DNA of 16,550 nt, taken from JAYEJB01 sp034716415 (GTDB taxonomy: Bacteria > Patescibacteriota > Patescibacteriia > SG8-24). Positions within the stretch are counted from its first letter, which is position 1. Each line of letters opens with the position of its first letter. Under the pieces are notes generated by a model. It saw nothing but the letters and a program-made list of their open reading frames with translations, was not told the origin of the DNA and did not search any database. Positions 1-6,303 of the stretch are shown piece by piece. The stretch is taken from NCBI GenBank assembly GCA_034716415.1, contig JAYEJB010000021.1, positions 1 through 16,550 of the forward strand, given 5' to 3'. The translations under genes were made by a program, and so were the position numbers.

Positions 1-18
1 ATGACACTTGTTCGACAT
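1..18 (-). CDS. Start of an unidentified gene running off the left edge
   Basis: Only the first six codons (MSNKCH) lie inside the window, so no product can be named. The start is inferred from its signals. An ATG at 18-16 on the minus strand is preceded by AAAGGA (32-27) at an 8-nt spacing, and a good sigma70-type promoter lies upstream (49-77) with an expected leader of about 24 nt. The alternative is that these bases are the tail of a plus-strand gene, because plus frame 1 is open to a TGA at 67-69; that reading has no supporting signal. Confidence 0.4.
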
Positions 19-48
19 GATAAAAATCCTTTCGGAAAAGAGCTTACG

Positions 49-77
49 AGTTTACCGTATCGCATATGATTGGTCAA
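49..77 (-). promoter_or_regulatory. Sigma70-like promoter for the gene leaving the left edge
   Basis: On the minus strand a -35 box TTGACC (77-72, 5/6 to consensus) and a -10 box TAAACT (54-49, 4/6) are separated by 17 nt. The start would fall near position 42, about 24 nt before the ATG at 18. Confidence 0.45.
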
Positions 78-109
78 GTATCAAAAAAGAGGTAGTCGCA
101 TAACTCCTT

Positions 110-309
110 TTTGTCATTGCGAGGGAGCCCGCCCCGCCACCTATCTTTGATTCAAAGAAGGCGGGGTCCCGCAACAGGCGGGACAGGCAACCGCAGCAAT
201 CCCGTCGGGAATGGACGGGATTGCTTCGTCGACTGTGACCTCCCTTCCCGCCACGTATCTTTAAATCAAAGAGGGTGGGACCCCGCTGTAGGCGAGGCGC
301 AATGACAAA
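110..309. repeat. MITE-like palindromic repeat with 12-bp terminal inverted repeats
   Basis: A perfect 12-bp terminal inverted repeat, TTTGTCATTGCG at 110-121 and its complement at 298-309, bounds a nested palindrome. The centre is a perfect 11-bp stem with a 7-nt loop (196-206 / 214-224). Each arm carries a related unit of about 33 nt (134-166 and 248-280), itself a hairpin: the left copy pairs 132-138 with 160-166 and 145-150 with 152-157. The TTGTCATTGCGAG...GCAATC...GATTGC...CGCAATGACAA layout is a widespread bacterial non-coding palindrome type. No transposase is encoded, so any mobility would be in trans. Short frames across it are shadows. Confidence 0.75.
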
Positions 310-317
310 TGAAGACT

Positions 318-337
318 CCCCGGGCTGAAGCCCGGGG
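318..337. repeat. GGGCTGAAGCCC hairpin, copy 1
   Basis: Perfect 8-bp stem (318-325 / 330-337) closed by a TGAA tetraloop. There is no T-run on either side, so it is not a complete terminator. It shares stem core and loop with the hairpin at 422-441. Confidence 0.65.
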
Positions 338-376
338 TATCTGACATATTATGACTTCTTTCATCCGCCGAAGCCC

Positions 377-404
377 ACCCGCCTTCGCCAAGGCTACGGC
401 GGGT
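377..404. repeat. ACCCGCC/GGCGGGT palindromic element
   Basis: Seven-bp outer stem (377-383 / 398-404) around an alternative inner hairpin GCCTT-CGCC-AAGGC (381-394), between the two GGGCTGAAGCCC hairpins. It resembles short GC-rich palindromes scattered through CPR-type genomes (recollection, not verified). No coding role seen. Confidence 0.5.
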
Positions 405-421
405 CCGCATCTCACATTCAT

Positions 422-447
422 CCACGGGCTGAAGCCCGTGGTTTTTT
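422..447 (+). terminator. GGGCTGAAGCCC hairpin, copy 2, with T-run
   Basis: Perfect 8-bp stem (422-429 / 434-441), TGAA tetraloop, then six T residues (442-447): the form of an intrinsic terminator on the plus strand. No plus-strand gene is evident upstream in the window, so it may be a repeat copy that happens to end in T's or may block read-through. Confidence 0.6.
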
Positions 448-458
448 GCGGAGGCGGA

Positions 459-486
459 TAAAAAAGAGCCCCTCGAAAGAAGCTCT
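459..486 (-). terminator. Intrinsic terminator of the laccase-domain gene
   Basis: Reading the minus strand just after the stop at 494, an 8-bp stem with two G-U pairs (486-479 / 472-465, loop TTTCGA) is followed by a run of T's (465-461). Confidence 0.7.
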
Positions 487-493
487 GCAATCG

Positions 494-1369
494 TCAACTC
501 CGCCGAATGACCAACACCAGATTCCTGGTTCCATCACCCTCACGACGATGCGAGTGCCACGTATAGCGGCCGTTGGGATATCGGTCATGGTACGTATCGA
601 CGCCGTCACTACCGATGTTCTCCGTCGGTACGCCCTTGTCGCGGCATTGCATGCGGATGATGTCAACGAGATTCAGACAACCTTCGTACGGATCGTTACC
701 CCACAGATAATCGTTGCCGTAATTCCACCTCCACGCCCACTTGATGAGCGCGGTGTTGTAATCGTCGCTGTCGTCACCGCCGTAAGGGTGCCGAAAATGG
801 GTGGGTCCGATGCCACAGGCGATGAAAGCCTTGAGCCGTGCCAGTCCGCCATGCAAATCCGGAATCGGCATCTCATTGATGGCTTGTTGGACCGAGCTCG
901 GACGCAGCCTTATCCAGTCTTCGCGCGGCCCTCTTATCTCCAACGGATCGATCAGGGAATCCCTGCCGGCGTGCGCCGCGACCACGGTTGACGTGATCGG
1001 GTCCCGTAGGACAAAGGTCGGACAATCCGCGCTCGATACCGCGAACGCCTGACCGGGTTTTCGCAGAACCACACCGTCCGCTTCAACGCCGCGGAAGAAC
1101 GCATCCTCGACAAGAGAATCGGCCAGATGCCTCGCCTCGACGATCTGAGCGTTGAACGCACTGGTGTTCGGGGCGTATATCCGACAGTTATAGGCGGCCG
1201 CCAATTTTCCGATCGCCTCCACGACTTCCGGTCGCGGATACCCGGGCAGTTCCGGAATCTCATCCCGCAAAGACCAGTCACCGGTATCGCGCCCGAAACA
1301 CAGTATCTCAACGGCACCACCCCACAGGATGAGCTGTTGAGTCGGCTGTAATGAACGAATAAGCGACAT
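494..1369 (-). CDS. Laccase-domain (PgeF/YfiH family) protein, divergent
   Basis: 291 aa, near the family's usual length. Family members (PF02578) are cytoplasmic metal-dependent enzymes linked to purine nucleoside phosphorolysis/deamination and to peptidoglycan-editing phenotypes. The core is visible as SSADCPTFVLRDP (C116, the ADC motif) and VVAAHAGRDS (H133, the HAG motif); the C-terminus HSHRREGDGTRN (274-283) matches the family's SxRRDGxTGR ending. The usual first metal ligand, the His of a QVHG-type motif, is not recognisable: the equivalent stretch reads YAPNTSAFNAQIVEARH, with H81 a possible substitute. The start has a strong SD (AAAGGAGG, 6-nt spacing to the ATG). It lies downstream of the YvlD-like gene but is separated from it by a long hairpin that ends in T's. 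Family call is good; activity is uncertain. Confidence 0.72.
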   Translation of the reverse strand: MSLIRSLQPTQQLILWGGAVEILCFGRDTGDWSLRDEIPELPGYPRPEVVEAIGKLAAAYNCRIYAPNTSAFNAQIVEARHLADSLVEDAFFRGVEADGVVLRKPGQAFAVSSADCPTFVLRDPITSTVVAAHAGRDSLIDPLEIRGPREDWIRLRPSSVQQAINEMPIPDLHGGLARLKAFIACGIGPTHFRHPYGGDDSDDYNTALIKWAWRWNYGNDYLWGNDPYEGCLNLVDIIRMQCRDKGVPTENIGSDGVDTYHDRYPNGRYTWHSHRREGDGTRNLVLVIRRS

Positions 1370-1394
1370 CGGTCGCCTCCTTTCGGTGGTTGGA

Positions 1395-1503
1395 GTTTAG
1401 AAGATTAAAAGCTTAAAAGTCAAAAAGCTTAACAGCTTAAAAAAGCTGTTAAGCTTTTTAGCTTTCCAGCTTTTTGACTCTTCGACTTTTAGACTTTTTA
1501 ACT
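1395..1503. repeat. AGCTT-type intergenic quasi-palindrome; likely terminator of the YvlD-like gene
   Basis: Long imperfect inverted repeat made of iterated AAAAGCTT/AAGTC words. The core is a perfect 17-bp stem (1422-1438 / 1443-1459) with an AAAA loop, and weaker pairing extends to GAGTTTAGAAG (left) and TTTTTAACTC (right). On the minus strand the core stem is followed by T-rich sequence, so it should terminate transcription of the YvlD-like gene whose stop lies at its edge (1504). Confidence 0.8.
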
Positions 1504-1836
1504 CTATCTATAATCCTTCAACATCCAGTTCACCAGGCTGAGCACTAAGGCGAACAACAACGCCCACCAAAACGATGCCAGTTCGAATCCCGGCACGATG
1601 TGCGCCGCCAGCATGACCAGCAACGCGTCTATGACCAATGTCAGCAGACCGAGCGTCAAGATGTTGACCGGCAAGGTCAGGATCAGCGCGATCGGACGCA
1701 GGACAACGTTAATGAGTCCAAGCACGACCGCGACCACGAAGGCCGCCAGCAGTCCGCTCAGCTGAACCCCTGGCAGGAGGAACGCTACGACCATCACGGC
1801 GAGCGTCAATAATATCCAACGGATGATGATGTTCAT
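1504..1836 (-). CDS. YvlD-type (phage holin 4_2 superfamily) membrane protein
   Basis: 110 aa, almost wholly hydrophobic, with about four membrane segments (roughly 4-22, 27-48, 50-80, 87-105). The pattern is that of the PF04020 family (YvlD; often annotated phage holin family protein): FLLPGVQLSG near the N-terminus, LGLINVVLRPIALILTLP in the middle, and the closing FWWALLFALVLSLVNWMLK. Members are small inner-membrane proteins of poorly defined role; the holin name is historical and does not imply a prophage here. No SD precedes the ATG. The upstream gene is on the same strand 67 nt away and the whole gap is repeat, so the two may be co-transcribed through a leaky hairpin. Confidence 0.88.
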   Translation of the reverse strand: MNIIIRWILLTLAVMVVAFLLPGVQLSGLLAAFVVAVVLGLINVVLRPIALILTLPVNILTLGLLTLVIDALLVMLAAHIVPGFELASFWWALLFALVLSLVNWMLKDYR

Positions 1837-1838
1837 AT

Positions 1839-1903
1839 CAGAGCCTAAAAGCTAAAAAGCTTAAAAGTCCAAAAGCTTTTCAGCTGTCCGACTTTTGAGC
1901 TAC
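1839..1903. repeat. AGCTT-type intergenic quasi-palindrome
   Basis: Fills the gap between the lysozyme-like and YvlD-like genes. Left words AAAAGCTAAAAAGCTTAAAAGTC pair imperfectly with right words CAGCTGTCCGACTTTTGAGCT around an AAAAGCTTTT palindrome near 1871-1880. Same word set and architecture as 1395-1503, different sequence. Confidence 0.65.
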
Positions 1904-2485
1904 CTATCGTGCTCTCGCCAGTTTCCCCTCATCGGGGAACATGGGTTTGTCCCACAATCTATACCCCCAACGGATGGCCGAAGCCGCGTAACCGTTTCCG
2001 GCATGACAACTGTTGTGGCACTGCACCGCGTAGGACACATAATAAGGATACCCGTTGTACTCGAGATAATCCAGCGACCATTCCGCCGAACAGCGCAGAT
2101 CTTCCGCACAAGCGACCGGGATATTGTGGAGTCTGTAGTGGATCTGAAAATAACCCCGTGCTCTGCCTCCGTCGCCGACAGCGGTGGCGGTATTGAGCGA
2201 CTCCTTCCACATCATCCCCAAGAGAATTTTCGCACAGTCTTCACCATAGCCGCGCGCCTCACAGGCATCCAAAAGCTCACCCTGCGCGGTGTTGAAGGTC
2301 GTGATGGTATCCGGGCCGTCAAGCACGACATCCTCGTCACCCATCAATTGGTTCGTGGGTGAATAGACGACAGCACCGGGAATCGTGGCCGCATAGCCGA
2401 TACCGACAGCCCGGTCCGTAACCGTTCCCACGATGACCAGTGTGATGATCAGAGCGATCCTGACTCCTTTAGAACTCAAGTCCAT
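1904..2485 (-). CDS. Exported lysozyme/transglycosylase-like protein
   Basis: 193 aa from the chosen start. Residues 8-32 (VRIALIITLVIVGTV... to GIGYA) form a signal peptide or signal anchor. The rest looks like a lysozyme-fold peptidoglycan hydrolase: a candidate catalytic Glu in MMWKES (E95), then GGRARGYFQIH (about 107-117), the GxxQI signature of SLT/goose-type lysozymes. Six cysteines (75, 84, 126, 132, 156, 160) after the signal suggest three disulfides and an extracytoplasmic location. An alternative start at 2509 adds eight residues, but its ATG abuts an intrinsic-terminator-like hairpin; neither start has a clean SD (only AAGG inside that hairpin). Likely role: local cell-wall cleavage. 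Fold call moderate, exact family unassigned. Confidence 0.68.
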   Translation of the reverse strand: MDLSSKGVRIALIITLVIVGTVTDRAVGIGYAATIPGAVVYSPTNQLMGDEDVVLDGPDTITTFNTAQGELLDACEARGYGEDCAKILLGMMWKESLNTATAVGDGGRARGYFQIHYRLHNIPVACAEDLRCSAEWSLDYLEYNGYPYYVSYAVQCHNSCHAGNGYAASAIRWGYRLWDKPMFPDEGKLARAR

Positions 2486-2509
2486 AGATTGTGTTTCGAA
2501 TCTCAACAT

Positions 2510-2531
2510 AAAAAGCTGACCTTGCGTCAGC
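2510..2531 (-). terminator. Terminator-like hairpin abutting the lysozyme-like gene start
   Basis: On the minus strand a perfect 6-bp stem GCTGAC/GTCAGC (2531-2526 / 2520-2515, loop GCAAG) is followed by five T's (2514-2510) and directly by an ATG (2509-2507). It has the form of an intrinsic terminator and could be a leader attenuator or simply a boundary. Confidence 0.5.
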
Positions 2532-2616
2532 CGACTAGTCACCTTGGCATATTTTAGCCATCTTGTCAAGGGTTTCGACCCGTAGTCTACCGTTTTTTTG
2601 GCTAGATTAAGCGAAA

Positions 2617-2757
2617 GTTAGAAGGTGGGAAGGTTTGAAGTCTAGGAGTCGACGAGTCCAAGAATACGGGAGTCTGGGAGTACAAGAGCCCAGGAGTATG
2701 GGGGTCATTCTTCTCTGCTTCTGCACTTCTGAACTTTCCTTACCCTTGACCCCAACA
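2617..2757. repeat. Mixed-word quasi-palindromic intergenic repeat
   Basis: The left half iterates purine words (GTTAGAAGG, GGGAAGG, TAGGAGTC, ACGGGAGTC) and the right half their complements (CTTCTGCACTTCTGAAC, CCCTTGACCCC). GGGGTCA near 2701-2707 pairs with TGACCCC near 2747-2753. Pairing is loose. It fills the divergent gap between the lysozyme-like gene and the pseudouridine synthase. Apart from this, the hairpin at 2510-2531 and the promoter at 2746-2774, nothing else is seen in 2486-2786. Confidence 0.5.
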
Positions 2758-2774
2758 CCCCTAACTGCTATCCT
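2746..2774 (+). promoter_or_regulatory. Promoter of the pseudouridine synthase gene, near-leaderless
   Basis: TTGACC (2746-2751, 5/6) and TATCCT (2769-2774, 4/6) are separated by 17 nt. Transcription would start near 2781, only about 5 nt before the ATG at 2787. This agrees with the lack of an SD and suggests leaderless or near-leaderless translation. Confidence 0.45.
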
Positions 2775-2786
2775 AGTCCTTAACCT

Positions 2787-3494
2787 ATGCCTACCCGACT
2801 CAACAAATTCCTCTCACAGCGCGGATATTGCTCCCGGCGCGAGGCTGATAGGCTCATCGAAGCCGGCAAGGTGCGCATCAATGGACGCGTGGCCCGACTT
2901 GGGGATGGCGTCGAACCGAAGGACGAGGTCTTGGTCGAAGGAAGGGCCTATCTGGAACAGCCGGAACTCATATACATACTTCTGAACAAACCGGTCGGCG
3001 TGATTACGACGACAGATGAGACCAAGCCGGATAATGTCATAGGTTTCATCGGACTGTCGGAACGCGTTTTCCCGGTCGGTCGGTTAGATGTCGAATCGAC
3101 GGGGCTTTTGCTCCTGACGAATGATGGTGATCTGGCCGACAAGCTGACCCACCCGCGTTATGAACACGAAAAGGAGTATGTCGTAAAGACAGCCGAGGAT
3201 ATTTCTGAGGCAGATCTGGATATGCTCCGCAAAGGAGTCAGGCTGGACCGTAAACGCACACTCCGAGCCCGAGTGAATCGGATCGCCTCGAACCGATTTT
3301 CCATATCCATCCGGGAGGGCCGCAACCGACAGATTCGTCGCATGTGTGCCGTTATCGGCCATCGCGTACTGGCACTGAAGCGCGTCCGGGTTCACACCCT
3401 GAAACTCGGCCGCCTGGCAGTCGGTTCATGGAGACCGCTGACGAGTGAGGAGCTTAAAAGCCTAAAAGTAGTATTAAAAAAGCTGAAAAGCTAA
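2787..3494 (+). CDS. RluF/RluB-type rRNA pseudouridine synthase (RsuA family)
   Basis: 235 aa. Isomerises a uridine in rRNA to pseudouridine; the closest recognised relatives act on 23S rRNA. The N-terminal S4 RNA-binding domain (about 3-50) contains RLNKFLSQRGYCSRREADRL. The catalytic domain has GRLDVESTGLLLLTNDGDL with nucleophile D101, KEY (129-131) and GRNRQIRRMC (178-187). The ending LGRLAVGSWRPLTSEEL resembles RluF more than RsuA, but the exact target base cannot be fixed. Residues 221-235 (EELKSLKVVLKKLKS) are encoded by the AGCTT repeat and the stop codon sits in the apical loop of a terminator hairpin, so this basic tail is probably repeat-derived. No SD; promoter at 2746-2774. Confidence 0.9.
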   Translation: MPTRLNKFLSQRGYCSRREADRLIEAGKVRINGRVARLGDGVEPKDEVLVEGRAYLEQPELIYILLNKPVGVITTTDETKPDNVIGFIGLSERVFPVGRLDVESTGLLLLTNDGDLADKLTHPRYEHEKEYVVKTAEDISEADLDMLRKGVRLDRKRTLRARVNRIASNRFSISIREGRNRQIRRMCAVIGHRVLALKRVRVHTLKLGRLAVGSWRPLTSEELKSLKVVLKKLKS

Positions 3495-3540
3495 ACAGCT
3501 TAACAGCTTTTTGACTTCTGCGTTTTTGGTTTCCGTCTTC
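3451..3540. repeat. AGCTT-type repeat overlapping a stop codon; convergent terminator
   Basis: Core hairpin: 9-bp stem 3477-3485 / 3504-3512, symmetric AA/AA internal loop, 5-bp stem 3488-3492 / 3497-3501, apical AAAC loop, then T-rich sequence. The TAA of the pseudouridine synthase gene (3492-3494) lies at the hairpin tip. Words AGCTTAAAAGCCTAAAAG extend the element back into the coding region. It separates two convergent genes and can serve both. Confidence 0.78.
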
Positions 3541-4113
3541 TTATTGCGCTCCTACGTGCCGTCCGGTGCCCAATGCCGTGATATACGCGCTGTATCCCAT
3601 ACAGGCGTCCGCGTCAGGCGCGGTGCCGAACTCACGCTCGAATCGCTCGGCGAAATTCTCCCCGGACATGGCACAAACGATGCTGTCAGCCCCACGACCG
3701 GTGGTTTCAGTCAATCCGGCGGCGATCAGCGGCACTCCGCGACCTTCGACGACCGCTTTGGCGGCTTCGACCGCCTCTTCACAGATTCCGACGACCAACG
3801 TCCCGACGCCCTGCTCCACCAGAAGCTCGGCCTGCGTGGTAGCGTAACCCGTGTCGCACCTGCTGTCGGCGATGATGATGTCCGGTCCACTCGGAATCCG
3901 CTCGCGCCGCGCCATCAGTAACCCCCGCTTCATACTCGCTCCCCTCTCGGCATCACCGCCATCTATCGGCAAGAGTGCCCCGATCGCCGGAATCTCACCG
4001 AACTCGACCGCTGAAGCACTACCGACACCGGCCGCCGGCGCCATAGACAAATCAATCAGGCCGACCGCGACCAGACCCACCAAGGCCAGTACGAATTTCG
4101 TTGTAGTATCCAT
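3541..4113 (-). CDS. Exported single-lobe periplasmic-binding-like (type 1, branched-chain amino acid type) protein
   Basis: 190 aa, about half the 350-400 aa usual for Leu/Ile/Val-type binding proteins. Residues 6-35 form a hydrophobic signal or anchor. The mature part begins like family lobe I: IGALLPIDGGDAERGASMKRG (44-64), IIIADSRCDTGYATTQAELLVEQGVGTLVVGICEE (79-113), VVEGRGVPLIAAGLTETT (121-138). It then jumps to the motif that normally closes the fold after lobe II, FEREFGTAPDADACMGYSAYITAL (158-181). The lobe II segment is missing with no sign of a frameshift, so it looks like a compact one-lobe derivative. No permease or ATPase gene is adjacent. No SD at the ATG; TATGAT lies about 35 nt upstream as a possible -10. 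Solute unknown. Confidence 0.65.
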   Translation of the reverse strand: MDTTTKFVLALVGLVAVGLIDLSMAPAAGVGSASAVEFGEIPAIGALLPIDGGDAERGASMKRGLLMARRERIPSGPDIIIADSRCDTGYATTQAELLVEQGVGTLVVGICEEAVEAAKAVVEGRGVPLIAAGLTETTGRGADSIVCAMSGENFAERFEREFGTAPDADACMGYSAYITALGTGRHVGAQ

Positions 4114-4202
4114 ATGTTTATACTTTCGGACGTGGATAGTATCATATCACACGTGACCGAAAAAGAAGGATATACTAAAATTACATATGATGCAATATCT
4201 AA

Positions 4203-4304
4203 AGGTGGAGTTGGAAAGTAAGAAAGCCATATAGGAGTCCGACCTGTGGCCAGACACATATTTAAACTCTCTCGCTTTCTCTCTTTCTAACTCTCTCACT
4301 CTTC
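4203..4304. repeat. CTTTCT-type quasi-palindrome with 33-nt core, copy A
   Basis: Arms GGAGTTGGAAAGTAAGAAAG (left) and CTTTCTCTCTTTCTAACTC (right) flank a 33-nt core (4229-4261) that starts ATATAGGAGTCCG and ends ACATAT. The core matches the complement of 8741-8773 at 26 of 33 positions. It lies upstream of pepF and, with its flanks, accounts for the gap 4114-4386. Confidence 0.75.
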
Positions 4305-4386
4305 AACATTTGACTCCATGCCTTCCTCTGATAAGGTCAACATCCGGAAAGTACGTTCACAATCCGACAACAAAAAGGAGAACGCG

Positions 4387-6210
4387 ATGACGGAAAAGAA
4401 AGCGACCGGCGCGGAAGAGGTCCGCTGGGATCTCAGTTTCCTGTACGACGGAGTCGACGACCCGCGGATCGACGAGGACCTCGCTACACTTGAGCGAGCC
4501 GCCGCGTCGTTCCGTGCGGAATTCGAGCACTACCTAGATACCCGTCTGGGTGAGGCGCTCGCGCAGTACGCGGAGCTCGATTCCCTGGGATGCAAACTGA
4601 TGCAGTTTACGCAATTCGTCTGGCATTCGAACATGAAGAACGATGCAGCGCAGACGAAATGCATGGAGCTCAAAGAACGTCTCCAATCCATCACGGGCGA
4701 TCATCTGACGTTCTTCGAGATCGCCGTCGCTCGCCTCGATTCGGATGTTGTCGAGCACCAGGCCGGTACCGACAAGACCGTGCGAAAGCACCTGCCCTGG
4801 ATCCGGCAACAACAGGCCGAAAAGCCGCACCTGCTGTCTCTCGAGGTCGAAGAGGCACTGGCGAAGCGTGTGCCGTTCGGGCCGGATTCCTGGGATGATT
4901 TCTGGAGCATGACTGACGCCGGCAAGCTCTATGAGTTCGAGGGGAAGATGCTCTCTGACTCGGAGCTGGGTCGAATCATGACAGTGGATCAGGATTCCAA
5001 GCGACGCGCGGCCGTCCTCAAAGCCTTGCATGACGGCATCGAGGGCGACTATCACGCGCTCTCCACCCAGACGCTGAACGTCATCGCGAGGGCCGGAGCG
5101 ACCGAGGACAAGGAGCGCAAGTACCCGAGTCCGATGGCCGAACGGAACATGAAGAACCTGTTAAGTCAGCAGGTGGTGGACGAACTGCACGATTCAGTGC
5201 GTGATATCGCCGCACCGCTCGCGATGAGGTTCTACCGTCTCAAGGCGAAGATCCTCGGCATGAAGACGCTCCGCTGGAGCGACCGCGTCGCCCCTCTGCC
5301 CTTCGCCTCGGATACTTTCGTCACGTGGGACGAGGCGGTGAGGCGCATCGTCCGCGCTTTTGACGGCTTCAGTCCGGAATTCGGCTCACTGGTCCGCCAA
5401 ATGCTGGACAAGAAGAGAATCGACGCGCCACACGTCAAGAACAAACGTGGCGGGGCGTACTGCTCTTACTTCTGCCTGCCTGGCGGTGAACCGGTCTCCG
5501 TCAACTTCCTCAATTTCCTCGGCAGGGAGAATGACGTCATGACCGCGGCGCATGAGCTGGGACATGCCATGCATGGACTGTTGGCCGGCCAGGAGCAGGG
5601 TCAACTCATGATGGATACCGGCATGATCTATGCCGAAACAGCGTCCATCTTCGCGGAAATGCTCCTTCTCAACCAAATGCTCGAAGAGAAACGGGCCGTG
5701 GGTGACACCAAGGGTCAGCTGATCCTGCTGGCGAAAGAGGCGGATACGTTCATCAACAGCGTCGTGCGCCAGATCAGCTTCAGCAACTTCGAGCGAAGGG
5801 TCCATGCCGCGGGAAGATTCCTCTCCGCCGAGGAGTACGACCGGATCTGGATGGACGTGACCCGCGAGCTCTACGGCGAGGACGGCGACGTCTTCACCTA
5901 CGAGCATGTCGAGCGGCTCTGGGCCGGCATCCCCCACTTCCACTGGCCGTTCTACGTCTACGCCTATGCCGGCGGCAAAAGCTTCACTAACGGTCTGTGG
6001 ACCCTGCGTGACGAGCTCGGCGACAAATTCCCACCGATGTTCGTGGATCTGCTCCGGGCTGGTGGCACAAAAGACGCCAACGGACTCCTGGCCCCGTTCG
6101 GCAAGAAAGCCGGCCGGGAATTCTGGGATGAAGGCGCGCGCGTCGTCTTCGGACAGCAGGTCGAGGAGATGGAACGACTGGCGGCCCAGCTGGGCTACGA
6201 GGTCGACTGA
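4387..6210 (+). CDS. pepF: Oligoendopeptidase F (M3B zinc peptidase)
   Basis: 607 aa, the usual PepF length. Cytoplasmic zinc metallopeptidase that cleaves short peptides, mainly in peptide turnover. The gluzincin site is intact: HELGH at 389-393 (E390 catalytic) in TAAHELGHAMHG, with the third zinc ligand E417 in GMIYAETASIFAEM. The N-terminal WDLSFLYDG and the C-terminal HFHWPFYVYAYAGGKSFTNG are typical of the family. The start is set by a clear SD: AAGGAG at 4375-4380, six nt before ATG 4387. An in-frame ATG at 4318 would add 23 residues but lacks an SD and falls beside the repeat. TTGACT at 4310-4315 may be a -35 box. Monocistronic, ending in a strong hairpin at 6229-6257. Confidence 0.96.
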   Translation: MTEKKATGAEEVRWDLSFLYDGVDDPRIDEDLATLERAAASFRAEFEHYLDTRLGEALAQYAELDSLGCKLMQFTQFVWHSNMKNDAAQTKCMELKERLQSITGDHLTFFEIAVARLDSDVVEHQAGTDKTVRKHLPWIRQQQAEKPHLLSLEVEEALAKRVPFGPDSWDDFWSMTDAGKLYEFEGKMLSDSELGRIMTVDQDSKRRAAVLKALHDGIEGDYHALSTQTLNVIARAGATEDKERKYPSPMAERNMKNLLSQQVVDELHDSVRDIAAPLAMRFYRLKAKILGMKTLRWSDRVAPLPFASDTFVTWDEAVRRIVRAFDGFSPEFGSLVRQMLDKKRIDAPHVKNKRGGAYCSYFCLPGGEPVSVNFLNFLGRENDVMTAAHELGHAMHGLLAGQEQGQLMMDTGMIYAETASIFAEMLLLNQMLEEKRAVGDTKGQLILLAKEADTFINSVVRQISFSNFERRVHAAGRFLSAEEYDRIWMDVTRELYGEDGDVFTYEHVERLWAGIPHFHWPFYVYAYAGGKSFTNGLWTLRDELGDKFPPMFVDLLRAGGTKDANGLLAPFGKKAGREFWDEGARVVFGQQVEEMERLAAQLGYEVD

Positions 6211-6228
6211 CTCCCTTGATCGACGATC

Positions 6229-6257
6229 ATCCCGCACCCTAGTGGTGCGGGATTTTT
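6229..6257 (+). terminator. Intrinsic terminator of pepF
   Basis: Perfect 10-bp stem ATCCCGCACC/GGTGCGGGAT (6229-6238 / 6244-6253), loop CTAGT, followed by T's to 6257; 19 nt after the pepF stop. Confidence 0.92.
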
Positions 6258-6261
6258 CATA

Positions 6262-6289
6262 CAAAAAGACCGCCGATAAAACCCGGCGG
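6262..6289 (-). terminator. Intrinsic terminator of the CNTC microprotein gene
   Basis: On the minus strand a 6-bp GC stem (6289-6284 / 6275-6270, CCGCCG/CGGCGG) is followed by TCTTTTTG (6269-6262). It lies 14 nt after the small ORF's stop, which supports that ORF being a real gene. Confidence 0.68.
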
Positions 6290-6303
6290 CCCGTCTCTTT
6301 TCC

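Noticed and set aside
111..305. 64-codon plus-strand frame
   Set aside because: It lies entirely inside the MITE-like palindrome; the Arg/Pro/Gly-rich translation reflects the repeat.
261..497. Two overlapping minus-strand frames of 74-78 codons
   Set aside because: They cross three hairpin repeats and a terminator, with no SD or family resemblance.
1504..1836. Prophage holin reading of the YvlD-like protein
   Set aside because: No lysis or phage genes nearby, and the family is chromosomal and widespread; the lysozyme-like neighbour has a signal peptide and no phage context.
4318..4386. 23-residue N-terminal extension of pepF
   Set aside because: The ATG at 4387 has a well-spaced AAGGAG; the upstream ATG lacks an SD and adds a segment not seen in the family.
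5386..6264. 292-codon minus-strand frame opposite pepF
   Set aside because: Long only because GC-rich antisense has few stops; it covers the invariant zinc-site codons of pepF and resembles no protein.
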